Below, piece by piece: positions 8,859 to 15,894 of a stretch of 64,000 nucleotides of DNA. The stretch comes from Pseudomonas japonica (GTDB lineage: Bacteria; Pseudomonadota; Gammaproteobacteria; Pseudomonadales; Pseudomonadaceae), in contig NZ_FZOL01000021.1 of NCBI RefSeq assembly GCF_900188455.1, positions 1-64,000 on the forward strand. The letters are read 5' to 3'. The number at the start of each line of letters is the position of its first letter. The stretch's first letter is position 1. The translations under genes were made by a program, and so were the position numbers. Below the pieces are notes generated by a model that worked only from the letters and a program-made list of their open reading frames with translations, did no database searches and was not told the DNA's origin.

Positions 8859-8903
8859 GCATCACGGTCGTTCGCTCCGAACCGTCGCGAACGACCGTGA
8901 TGC
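8859..8903. repeat. Long perfect hairpin, 17-bp stem
   Basis: 17-bp perfect inverted repeat (8859-8875 and 8887-8903) around an 11-nt loop. It has no T-run on either side, so it is not a textbook terminator. Its loop region (TCCGAACCGTCGCGAA) resembles elements at 44334-44354 and 60470-60490, so it belongs to a dispersed repeat family. Confidence 0.75.
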
Positions 8904-8940
8904 GGTCGCAACCCCCTCACCAAAACAGTTTGCGAGCGGC

Positions 8941-9130
8941 AACTGACAAAAACTGTTCTACTGTACCGGTCAAAAACACCCGCTTTTCCTCTCTCAATCC
9001 CTTCCCTCACTCGAAAACGCACCATATTGGCGCAGACCAGTACAGTTGCGTTCATTTCAGGTGCAACAGCACCCTAAAACAGTTAACTGGACCATCACTA
9101 TGCTGGTTAACTGTATCTACTGTTATGGAC
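8941..9130. promoter_or_regulatory. Operator-like cluster upstream of the DUF1127 gene
   Basis: A 9-bp perfect inverted repeat, ACAGTTAAC (9079-9087) and GTTAACTGT (9106-9114), 18 nt apart, is accompanied by several copies of an ACTGT(A/T) half-site: 8951-8965, 9050-9056 and 9118-9126. Similar half-sites recur at 9532-9544 and 9562-9570 ahead of the next operon. This looks like a binding region for a dimeric regulator. A MocR/GntR-type regulator is a guess; no such gene is in the window. Confidence 0.45.
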
Positions 9131-9199
9131 GACGGAGGAGGATCATTGGCATCAGTTAAATCACTCCTCAATGCCGCCATAAGCGGAAGGACGCACATC

Positions 9200-9415
9200 A
9201 TGGAACGTACCCTCAGTTCCGGTCTGGTTTTCGAAAGCAACGTTCAACAACCTAAAGCTGCCCTGCCACTGCGCCTTCTGGCCAGCCTGGTCCTCTGGCA
9301 GCGCCGCATCTCCAGCCGCCACCAACTGGCTCGCCTGGATGCCCGCCTGCTGGCCGACGCCGGTATCAGCGAAGCACAACGCTACGAAGAGCTGAGCAAG
9401 CCTTTCTGGCGCTGA
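9200..9415 (+). CDS. DUF1127 (YjiS-like) small protein
   Basis: A 71-residue basic protein whose C-terminal half matches DUF1127: a Trp-Gln-Arg-Arg stretch, then LARLDARLLADAGIS. DUF1127 proteins are short and Arg-rich; some characterised members in alphaproteobacteria affect RNA turnover. The ATG at 9200 is chosen because GGAAGG lies 9 nt upstream and the domain fills the product; the longer frame that starts at 8897 would add an implausible low-complexity tail. It is followed by a terminator and preceded by a cluster of operator-like repeats, so it is probably strongly regulated. Confidence 0.8.
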   Translation: MERTLSSGLVFESNVQQPKAALPLRLLASLVLWQRRISSRHQLARLDARLLADAGISEAQRYEELSKPFWR

Positions 9416-9452
9416 TGCAAGGCCCGCCGGCCATGGCCGGCACCGAATTCCG

Positions 9453-9488
9453 AAAAACCCGTCGCAGGTGACTGCTGACGGGTTTTTT
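9453..9488 (+). terminator. Rho-independent terminator after the DUF1127 gene
   Basis: Stem AAAAACCCGTC/GACGGGTTTTT followed by T residues, with a 13-nt loop. It separates the DUF1127 gene from the DUF2388 operon. Confidence 0.88.
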
Positions 9489-9695
9489 CGTTCTGCAAGG
9501 CGCGAAATAGAGCCTTTGCAGTCACGACATGTACAGTTTTACAGAATCAAAAATAGACCGCAACAGTTACCAGCGACACCGTTTCGCTTGTACCGTGATA
9601 CGCTTGTTTCAAACGGCTTGCTTCTTCGTGTACCACAGCAAAACAAGCAAGCGTCTGACATCAGAGTGCATTAAGTCCCATCCAGGAGATTCATC

Positions 9696-10013
9696 ATGTT
9701 CCGTACCCGACTGCTTGGCGCCGCGTTGATGCTGGCTCTGGCTTCGACCGCCCAGGCCACCAGTTTCGTGGTGACCACTGACGCCGTCGTCGGCGCCGTG
9801 GCGGCGTCCACCGATGCCACCTCCGACATCACCTCTTCGTTCCGCGATGACAAGGTCGTCCGCGCTGCCCGTGACGACGCCGCCAGCTTCGTCGCCAGCA
9901 ATGGCGACATCCGCGGCGTGAAGCTGGAAAGCGCCTTCGCCCACATCCGCCAGCAACTGCCGACCCTGCAGGCGAGCGACGCGCAACTGGCCCAGGCCAT
10001 CCTCGCCATCTGA
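9696..10013 (+). CDS. DUF2388 domain protein, copy 1 (exported)
   Basis: A 105-residue protein with a signal peptide (about residues 1-22, ending AQA) and a mature part matching DUF2388/TIGR02448, a Pseudomonas family of unknown function. The core is AARDDAASFVASNGDIRGVKLE, followed by a helical tail ending in AQAILAI. AGGAG precedes the ATG at good distance. It opens a run of three paralogues and a large exported DUF4105 protein, so it is likely periplasmic and part of one pathway. No catalytic residues can be named. Confidence 0.82.
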   Translation: MFRTRLLGAALMLALASTAQATSFVVTTDAVVGAVAASTDATSDITSSFRDDKVVRAARDDAASFVASNGDIRGVKLESAFAHIRQQLPTLQASDAQLAQAILAI

Positions 10014-10132
10014 AGCGTCACGGGGATTCGAACCCCGGCAACAAGGTGCAAAACAGCCGGGCCAGCCGTTCTGGCCCGGGCTGATGCATTGGGATAGCCT
10101 TGGTCGCCTTGTTTGCAAGGCAACTGTTTCCC

Positions 10133-10423
10133 ATGCGTTATCTGCTTCTGCTGTCTGCATTGCTCGGGTCCGGGTCGGCCCTGGCTTTCGATATGACCAC
10201 CGCCACCACCGTCATCAGCGGCTACGCCACCAGCCAGGTGAGCAGTGCGCCTTTCGATCGCAAGTGGGTGCGGATCGCCCGGGACGACGCGGCCGTCTTC
10301 ATCGCCAGCGACGGTCAGTTGCGCGGCGCGCGACTGGAAGCGGTCATTCGGCGGCTACGCCAGGAAAACCCCGAACTTCATGGCAGTGACCTTGAACTGG
10401 CGCAGGCGATTCTCGTCCAATGA
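10133..10423 (+). CDS. DUF2388 domain protein, copy 2 (exported)
   Basis: Second paralogue, 96 residues from the ATG at 10133, where a clean signal peptide starts (MRYLLLLSALLGSGSALA). An earlier in-frame start at 10100 would put polar residues before it. The core is ARDDAAVFIASDGQLRGARLE and the tail ends AQAILVQ. It is the most diverged of the three copies, with Asp for Asn and Gln for Asp in the core. Its stop overlaps an ATG (ATGA) that could start copy 3, suggesting translational coupling. Confidence 0.8.
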   Translation: MRYLLLLSALLGSGSALAFDMTTATTVISGYATSQVSSAPFDRKWVRIARDDAAVFIASDGQLRGARLEAVIRRLRQENPELHGSDLELAQAILVQ

Positions 10424-10452
10424 ACACACTGTTTTTTCCCCGGAGAAGCTCC

Positions 10453-10773
10453 ATGCGTAACCCGCTGATCGCCGCGACCCTCGGCTTCCTCCTGCTGGCC
10501 GACGTGGCCCAGGCGCACACCCTGGTGGCTACCAGCAACATCATCGTCCGCGCCTTCGGCCGCTCGATCGATTTCACGTCCGACACCACCACCTCGATCC
10601 GCGATTCGAAAGTCGTCCGCGAAGCCCGTGACGATGCCGCCAGCTTCGTCGCCAGCAACGGCGATATCCGCGGCGCGCAACTTGAGGCCGCATTCGACAC
10701 CCTGCGCCAGCGCGTGCCCGAAGCACGTCAGGCCAGTGACCAGGTCCTGGCCGAAGCCATCCTCGCGCTGTGA
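10453..10773 (+). CDS. DUF2388 domain protein, copy 3 (exported)
   Basis: Third paralogue, 106 residues from the ATG at 10453, which has a GGAG site and begins a normal signal peptide (MRNPLIAATLGFLLLADVAQA). The ATG at 10420 that overlaps the previous stop is an alternative. The core EARDDAASFVASNGDIRGAQLE is nearly identical to copy 1, and the tail ends AEAILAL. The stop codon overlaps the GTG start of the following DUF4105 gene, so the two are very likely co-translated. Confidence 0.82.
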   Translation: MRNPLIAATLGFLLLADVAQAHTLVATSNIIVRAFGRSIDFTSDTTTSIRDSKVVREARDDAASFVASNGDIRGAQLEAAFDTLRQRVPEARQASDQVLAEAILAL

Positions 10774-12728
10774 AGTGCTTGCATGCCTGGCTGCTGGGCA
10801 GCGTGCTCGCGCTGCTCGGCCTGCCCGCCATGGCCGACTTGCAACTGCGCTTGCAGGACGACGGCCTGAGCACGGCGCAACGGCAGGCCAGCCAGGCACT
10901 GCTCGACGAAGCCCTGCAGAAACTTCCGCCCCGTTTCAAGACCCGGCTCGAGCGCACCGTCGTCGTCAGCTGGAGCGCCAGCATGCCGGAGGACGCCTAC
11001 GGCCAGGCCTCGCTGGTGTCGACCCTGCAACTCAACCGCCGCCTGCTGCCGGGCCTGGCCGACGGCAGCGCCGCGACCCAACAGACCGGGCGGCCGCACG
11101 GCACCGTGCGCGAGGAACTGCTGGCCACCGTCCTCCATGAGCTCACCCACATCTATGACCGCGCCCGCCTGTGGCCAGCGGACCAGCGCCGCCTGATCGT
11201 CCAGTGCCGGCGCCAGGCGCAGAGCCAGGGCCCGGTCGGCCTGCGCGATGAGTGCCGCGGCCAGCCGGAGCGGCGCTTCACCCTCAGCGACGACCCGCGT
11301 TTCCTCGATATCGCCGGCTGGCCGCAGTACGTCGGTCGTCGCGGCGAGCGCGAGCAGGCGAATCACCAGGATGTACGGACCCCGGACAGCTACGAGCTGA
11401 GCAGCCCGAAGGAGTTCGTCGCGGTGAACATGGAATACTTTCTGCTCGACCCGAGCTACGCCTGCCGCCGCCCGGCGCTGCACGCCTACCTGAGCGAGCA
11501 TTTCGCCTGGAGTCCGGCGCATCCCCCGTGCGAGACGGCCTTGCCGTACCTGAACGCAGGCAATGATTTCGCCCGGCAACCGCTGGGCCAGATCGACCCG
11601 GAGCGGGTGTATTCGGTGGACTACCTGCTGGCCGAGGCCAACCAGAACTGGGTCAGCCGCTGGGGCCACAGCATGCTGCGCCTGGTGATCTGCGCGCCCG
11701 GTCGGCCAAGGGGGCCGGACTGCCGGCTCGATCTGGACCAGCATCTGGTGCTGTCGTACCGCGCGTTCGTCAACGATGTGCAGCTGTCCAGCTGGGACGG
11801 CCTGGTCGGTGCCTATCCGTCGCGGTTATTCGTGCTGCCCCTGGGCCAGGTCATCGACGAATACACCAAGACCGAGCTACGCAGCCTGTCCTCGGTACCG
11901 CTGAAACTGTCACGCGAGGAGCTGGAAAACCTCGTGCGCCAGGCACTGGAAATGCACTGGAGCTACGACGGCAACTATTACTTCCTGTCCAACAACTGCG
12001 CGGTGGAAACCCTCAAGCTGCTGCGCAGCGGCACCGCCAACCCGCGCCTGACCAGCCTCGACAACATCATGCCCAACGGCTTGCTGGAAGTGCTCAAGGG
12101 CCGTGGCCTGGCCGACACCAGCGTGCTCGACGACCCGCGCGAGGCGCTGCGCCTGGGCTATCGCTTCGACTCCTATCGCGATCGTTTCGAGGCCATGTTC
12201 CAGGTTCTCAAACAGCAGCTGCCGGTGCCCCAGGTCAGCGTCGAGGCCTGGCTGGAGCAGAGCGCCGAACAGCGCCGGACCTGGTTCGAGCGCGCCGACC
12301 TGCGTACCAGCGCGGCCATGCTGCTGCTGGAGCAGGCGGCGCTGCGCCGGCAATTGCTGCTGGCCCAGGACGAGGTCAAGCAGCGCTACCTTGGCGGCCG
12401 CTCGCGCAACGACGGCAGCGTCGACAAGGCCAACAAGACCCTGCAGCAGATCCTCGCCAACAGTGGCTTTCTCAGCCGACCCGCGGAATTGCTGGGGCAG
12501 GGTGGCTACGGCCTGCCCCAGACGGCGGAGCGGCGTGAACTGGAGGAGAGCAGCAGCGAGCGCCAGGCCCAGTTGCAGCGTCTGAGCACCGACCTCGACA
12601 AGGAAGCCCGCGCCCTGCTGGACCCGGCGCGCGACGCGGAGATCCGCGCGGTGGAGGCCAATACCAAGCTGATCGGCGACCACCTGCGCGCCCTGCACAA
12701 GGCGGCGGGCGGGCTGGAGCTGCCCTGA
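10770..12728 (+). CDS. Exported DUF4105 protein with an N-terminal HExxH region
   Basis: A 652-residue protein with a signal peptide (about 1-22). The N-terminal part has HELTH at 123-127, a zinc-metallopeptidase-like motif, and a possible third ligand in SPKEFVAVNMEYF (E215). The second part is DUF4105, with its conserved WGHS (298-301) and SNNC (407-410), a His/Cys pair seen in NlpC/P60-like folds. I recall that some DUF4105 proteins in other phyla act as lipoprotein N-acyltransferases, but function here is unknown. The C-terminal about 150 residues are charged and helical. The GTG start overlaps the stop of the third DUF2388 gene (GTGA). Confidence 0.85.
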   Translation: MKCLHAWLLGSVLALLGLPAMADLQLRLQDDGLSTAQRQASQALLDEALQKLPPRFKTRLERTVVVSWSASMPEDAYGQASLVSTLQLNRRLLPGLADGSAATQQTGRPHGTVREELLATVLHELTHIYDRARLWPADQRRLIVQCRRQAQSQGPVGLRDECRGQPERRFTLSDDPRFLDIAGWPQYVGRRGEREQANHQDVRTPDSYELSSPKEFVAVNMEYFLLDPSYACRRPALHAYLSEHFAWSPAHPPCETALPYLNAGNDFARQPLGQIDPERVYSVDYLLAEANQNWVSRWGHSMLRLVICAPGRPRGPDCRLDLDQHLVLSYRAFVNDVQLSSWDGLVGAYPSRLFVLPLGQVIDEYTKTELRSLSSVPLKLSREELENLVRQALEMHWSYDGNYYFLSNNCAVETLKLLRSGTANPRLTSLDNIMPNGLLEVLKGRGLADTSVLDDPREALRLGYRFDSYRDRFEAMFQVLKQQLPVPQVSVEAWLEQSAEQRRTWFERADLRTSAAMLLLEQAALRRQLLLAQDEVKQRYLGGRSRNDGSVDKANKTLQQILANSGFLSRPAELLGQGGYGLPQTAERRELEESSSERQAQLQRLSTDLDKEARALLDPARDAEIRAVEANTKLIGDHLRALHKAAGGLELP

Positions 12729-12730
12729 CC

Positions 12731-13132
12731 TCAGAGCGTCTCGTGGGCCTCGCCGGGCAGGTGTTCGTCCAGATGCAGCCAGGGCAGGCGGCTTTCGGTC
12801 CAGATATGCCGGTCGGGGCGGACGCCGGCCGGGTCATCCAGCGTGGCGATGGTGATATCGATGGTTTCCGGGCTCAGGTCGGTGGTCAACGCCAGATGTG
12901 CGCCACAGCGGCTGCAGAAGTAGCGCACGCAACTGGCGGACGAGTCGTAGCGCTTTGGTGTACCGCTCAGCCACTGAAAAGCGGCGCAGGGCAGCGTGGC
13001 CCAGGTGACCAGCAGGCCGCCGGAGACCTTGCGGCAGATCGAGCAGTGGCAGTGGGCAACGTCGGTCAGCGGCCCCTCGACCCGGTAGCGCAGGGCGCCG
13101 CAGTGGCAGCCGCCTTCTTGGGATTGGTTCAT
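12731..13132 (-). CDS. GFA (glutathione-dependent formaldehyde-activating) family protein
   Basis: A 133-residue zinc-binding protein of the GFA/CENP-V fold. It shows GGCHCGALRY (C9, C11), HCHCSICRK (C28, C30, C33) and FCSRCGAH, the Cys sets that bind two zinc ions. Family members were named for S-hydroxymethylglutathione synthase, but most are of unknown substrate. The ATG at 13132 is chosen because the family starts shortly before the first Cys pair; the upstream extension reads through a REP-like repeat. It converges on the DUF4105 gene with 2 nt between them. Confidence 0.85.
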   Translation of the reverse strand: MNQSQEGGCHCGALRYRVEGPLTDVAHCHCSICRKVSGGLLVTWATLPCAAFQWLSGTPKRYDSSASCVRYFCSRCGAHLALTTDLSPETIDITIATLDDPAGVRPDRHIWTESRLPWLHLDEHLPGEAHETL

Positions 13133-13545
13133 TTTCAGGTTCTCCTTGAGTTTGGGGGTCGCTTTACGACCTTTTCGCGGGCAAGCCACGCGCCTACCGG
13201 GAAAGCGCGCACGCCGTGATCCACAAATATGCCGTAGGAGCGTGGCTTTGCCCGCGAAAGGACCGCAGCGCGGTCCCGAAAACACCACTGGTCAGCTTTC
13301 AGTCCTCGAAAGCTGGCTGAAAGCTTAGCCCCTTAGCATCGCCTCACCACCGGCAAAGCGACCGGCGTGCCAGGGCATCCTGAATTCAACGGAGCCCGGC
13401 CTACTCAACAAAAACAATGGTGATTCCGATGTCCTTCCGTACCTTCCCACGCCTGCAGTTTCCCTCGCTACTCCAGCCCCAGCGCCCCCTCCGCTGATCC
13501 GTCCGTCACGTCCCCATCCCGACGCACCACGCCTGGAGTACTCCC
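13133..13545. other. Intergenic region with REP-like pair
   Basis: About 410 bp between the GFA gene and the CitMHS gene. It holds an inverted pair of REP-like elements (13174-13277) and otherwise only the presumed promoter of the transporter gene, with GGAG at about 13532. No convincing gene is seen. Confidence 0.6.
13174..13277. repeat. REP-like element pair (copy A)
   Basis: Left unit CGCGGGCAAGCCACGCGCC and right unit GTAGGAGCGTGGCTTTGCCC in opposite orientation, then GGACCGCAGCGCGGTCC. This is the familiar Pseudomonas REP pattern (GTAGGAGCG...CTTGCCCGCGAA) and recurs at 19002, 25053 and 50959. Confidence 0.8.
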
Positions 13546-14856
13546 ATGCTGACCTTCCTCGGCTTCGCCATGGTCATCACCTTCATGTACCTGATCATGA
13601 CCAAGCGCCTGTCGGCCTTGATCGCGCTGATCCTGGTACCGATCCTGTTCGCCCTGTTCGGCGGTTTCTCCGCCAAGATCGGCCCGATGATGCTGGAGGG
13701 CATCAGCAAGCTCGCGCCCACCGGCGTCATGCTGATGTTCGCCATCCTGTATTTCGCCCTGATGATCGACTCTGGCCTGTTCGACCCGGCCGTGCGCAAG
13801 ATCCTCAAACTGGTCAAGGGCGACCCGCTGAAAGTCTCGGTCGGCACCGCGGTGCTGGCCCTGGTCGTGTCCCTCGACGGTGACGGCGCCACCACCTACA
13901 TGATCTGCTGCGCGGCCATGCTGCCCCTGTACAGCCGCCTGGGCATGAGCCCGCGGATCATGGCCGGCCTGATCATCCTCGCCGGCGGGGTGATGAACAT
14001 GACCCCCTGGGGCGGCCCGACCGCCCGCGCCGCCAGCGCCCTGCACGTCGATCCGTCGGACATCTTCGTGCCGATGATCCCGGCCATGCTCGCCGGTGTC
14101 GTGGCCATCCTGGTCATCGCCTACATGTACGGCAAGCGCGAGCGCGCCCGCCTCGGCGAACTGCACCTGCCGGGCGACGAGATCGATCACAGCGAGATCA
14201 GCGTGTCGCAGTACCCCGATGCCCGCCGTCCGAAACTGCTGTGGTTCAACGGCGCCCTGACTGCCGCCCTGATGGTCGCGCTGGTCGCCGGCCTGCTGCC
14301 GCTGCCGGTACTGTTCATGATCGCCTTCAGCATCGCGATGATCGTCAACTATCCGTGCCTGCAGCAGCAGAAGGACCGCGTCGCCGCCCACGCCGGCAGC
14401 GTGCTGGCGGTGACCGGGCTGATCTTCGCCGCCGGGATCTTCACCGGCATCCTCTCCGGCACCGGCATGGTCGAAGCCATGTCGAAAAGCCTGCTGGCGG
14501 TGATTCCGGAAGCCCTGGGCCCGTACCTGGCGGTGATCACGGCGATCGTGAGCATGCCGTTCACCTTCTTCATGTCCAACGACGCCTTCTACTACGGCGT
14601 GCTGCCGGTACTTTCCGAAGCGGCCAGCCACTACGGCATCTCGCCCGTGGAAATGGCCCGTGCCTCGATCGTCGGACAGCCGGTACACCTGCTCAGCCCG
14701 CTGGTACCGTCGACCTATCTGCTGGTGGCCCTGGCCGGTATCGAGTTCGGCGATCACCAGCGCTTCACCTTGAAGTGGGCGGTGCTAGTCTGCCTGTGCA
14801 TAATGTTCGCCGCGCTGCTCATGGGCATTTTCCCGTTGTTCAGCAGCCTCCCGTAA
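13546..14856 (+). CDS. CitMHS family citrate/metal symporter
   Basis: A 436-residue membrane protein with about 11-12 hydrophobic segments, of the citrate-Mg2+:H+ / citrate-Ca2+:H+ symporter family. Conserved stretches are SLDGDGATTYMICCAAMLPLY, GGVMNMTPWGGPTARAA and SNDAFYYGVLPVL. It should take up citrate or a related tricarboxylate complexed with a divalent cation. GGAG lies 8 nt before the ATG. The gene is followed by terC on the same strand after 67 nt; whether the two share a transcript is unclear. Confidence 0.88.
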   Translation: MLTFLGFAMVITFMYLIMTKRLSALIALILVPILFALFGGFSAKIGPMMLEGISKLAPTGVMLMFAILYFALMIDSGLFDPAVRKILKLVKGDPLKVSVGTAVLALVVSLDGDGATTYMICCAAMLPLYSRLGMSPRIMAGLIILAGGVMNMTPWGGPTARAASALHVDPSDIFVPMIPAMLAGVVAILVIAYMYGKRERARLGELHLPGDEIDHSEISVSQYPDARRPKLLWFNGALTAALMVALVAGLLPLPVLFMIAFSIAMIVNYPCLQQQKDRVAAHAGSVLAVTGLIFAAGIFTGILSGTGMVEAMSKSLLAVIPEALGPYLAVITAIVSMPFTFFMSNDAFYYGVLPVLSEAASHYGISPVEMARASIVGQPVHLLSPLVPSTYLLVALAGIEFGDHQRFTLKWAVLVCLCIMFAALLMGIFPLFSSLP

Positions 14857-14923
14857 ACGAACCACCCCAACCCGTTCGCGCGCCTGATCCGGCGCGCGGC
14901 GCCTTACGCTCGAAGGAACAAAC

Positions 14924-15700
14924 ATGGAATGGCTGACCAGCCCGGAAATCTGGGTTGCCTTTTTCACTCTGACCGCACTCGAAATCGTGCTCGGGATCGA
15001 CAACATCATCATGATCTCGATCCTGGTCAGCCGCATGCCCAAGCACATGCAGCAACGCACCCGGATCTTCGGCCTGGCCCTGGCCATGGTCACGCGGATC
15101 ATGCTGCTGCTCTCGATCACCTGGGTCATGCGCCTTACCGATGACCTGTTCCATGTCTTCGGCCAGGGCATTTCCGGGCGTGACCTGATCCTGTTCTTCG
15201 GCGGCCTGTTCCTGTTGTGGAAAAGCTCCCAGGAGATCTACCACGGCCTCGAGGGCGAGGACGAAAGCAACGAGGAGCCGAGCGCCGGCAAGGGTGGCAA
15301 GTTCTTCTACACCATCATCCAGATCGCCATCATCGACATCGTGTTCTCCCTGGACTCGGTGATCACCGCGGTGGGCATGGTGTCCCATGTTCCGGTGATG
15401 GTCGCCGCGATCATCGTCGCCGTGCTGGTGATGATGCTCTGCGCCAAGGCCATCAGCGACTTCATCGAGAAACACCCGTCGCTGAAGATGCTCGCCCTGT
15501 CGTTCCTCATCGTGGTCGGTACGGTGCTGATCGCCGAGGCCTTCGAAGTCCACGTGCCGAAGGGCTACGTCTACTTCGCCATGGCCTTCTCCCTGGCCGT
15601 GGAAGCGATCAACATCCGCATGCGCACCGCCGCGGCGAAGAAACGCGACCAGCAACCGAGCGAGCCGGTGAAACTTCGCAAGGACATCCCGGGTCAGTAA
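14924..15700 (+). CDS. TerC family integral membrane protein
   Basis: A 258-residue membrane protein with about seven hydrophobic segments and the two TerC signatures LEIVLGIDNIIMIS and DIVFSLDSVITAVGM, each with membrane acidic residues. TerC/YkoY-type proteins are linked to tellurite resistance and to export of metals such as manganese; the substrate here is not shown by sequence. A hydrophilic Glu-rich loop lies around residues 108-124. The gene ends at a clear terminator. Confidence 0.87.
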   Translation: MEWLTSPEIWVAFFTLTALEIVLGIDNIIMISILVSRMPKHMQQRTRIFGLALAMVTRIMLLLSITWVMRLTDDLFHVFGQGISGRDLILFFGGLFLLWKSSQEIYHGLEGEDESNEEPSAGKGGKFFYTIIQIAIIDIVFSLDSVITAVGMVSHVPVMVAAIIVAVLVMMLCAKAISDFIEKHPSLKMLALSFLIVVGTVLIAEAFEVHVPKGYVYFAMAFSLAVEAINIRMRTAAAKKRDQQPSEPVKLRKDIPGQ

Positions 15701-15720
15701 TACTGGCCAGTCGCTGAATC

Positions 15721-15744
15721 AAGGCCCCTTCCGGGGCCTTTTTT
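15721..15744 (+). terminator. Rho-independent terminator after the TerC gene
   Basis: Stem AAGGCCCC/GGGGCCTT with a short loop and a T-run (TTTTTT). It closes the TerC transcript. Confidence 0.88.
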
Positions 15745-15894
15745 CATTGTGGATCAGTGACAAACGCGCTGGCGCCATGGCTTGCGCCGGGCTAAAGCTT
15801 AAAGGGAGCACTGGAAACAACCGCCGTCTTCACGGCCAGGCTCCGAGCGTCGTTCATTCGCCCCAGTGGGGCACGGGAAAACAGGGGGCCCAGC

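Noticed and set aside
8859..8903. Reading the 17-bp hairpin as an intrinsic terminator
   Set aside because: There is no T-run on either side, and the loop matches a repeat family elsewhere in the window.
8897..9415. 172-codon version of the DUF1127 gene
   Set aside because: The extra N-terminal part is low-complexity and covers the operator-like repeats; the ATG at 9200 has a good ribosome site and gives a normal DUF1127 length.
9468..9729. Short frames in the leader of the DUF2388 operon
   Set aside because: They start inside the terminator or overlap the DUF2388 gene out of frame, with no ribosome site.
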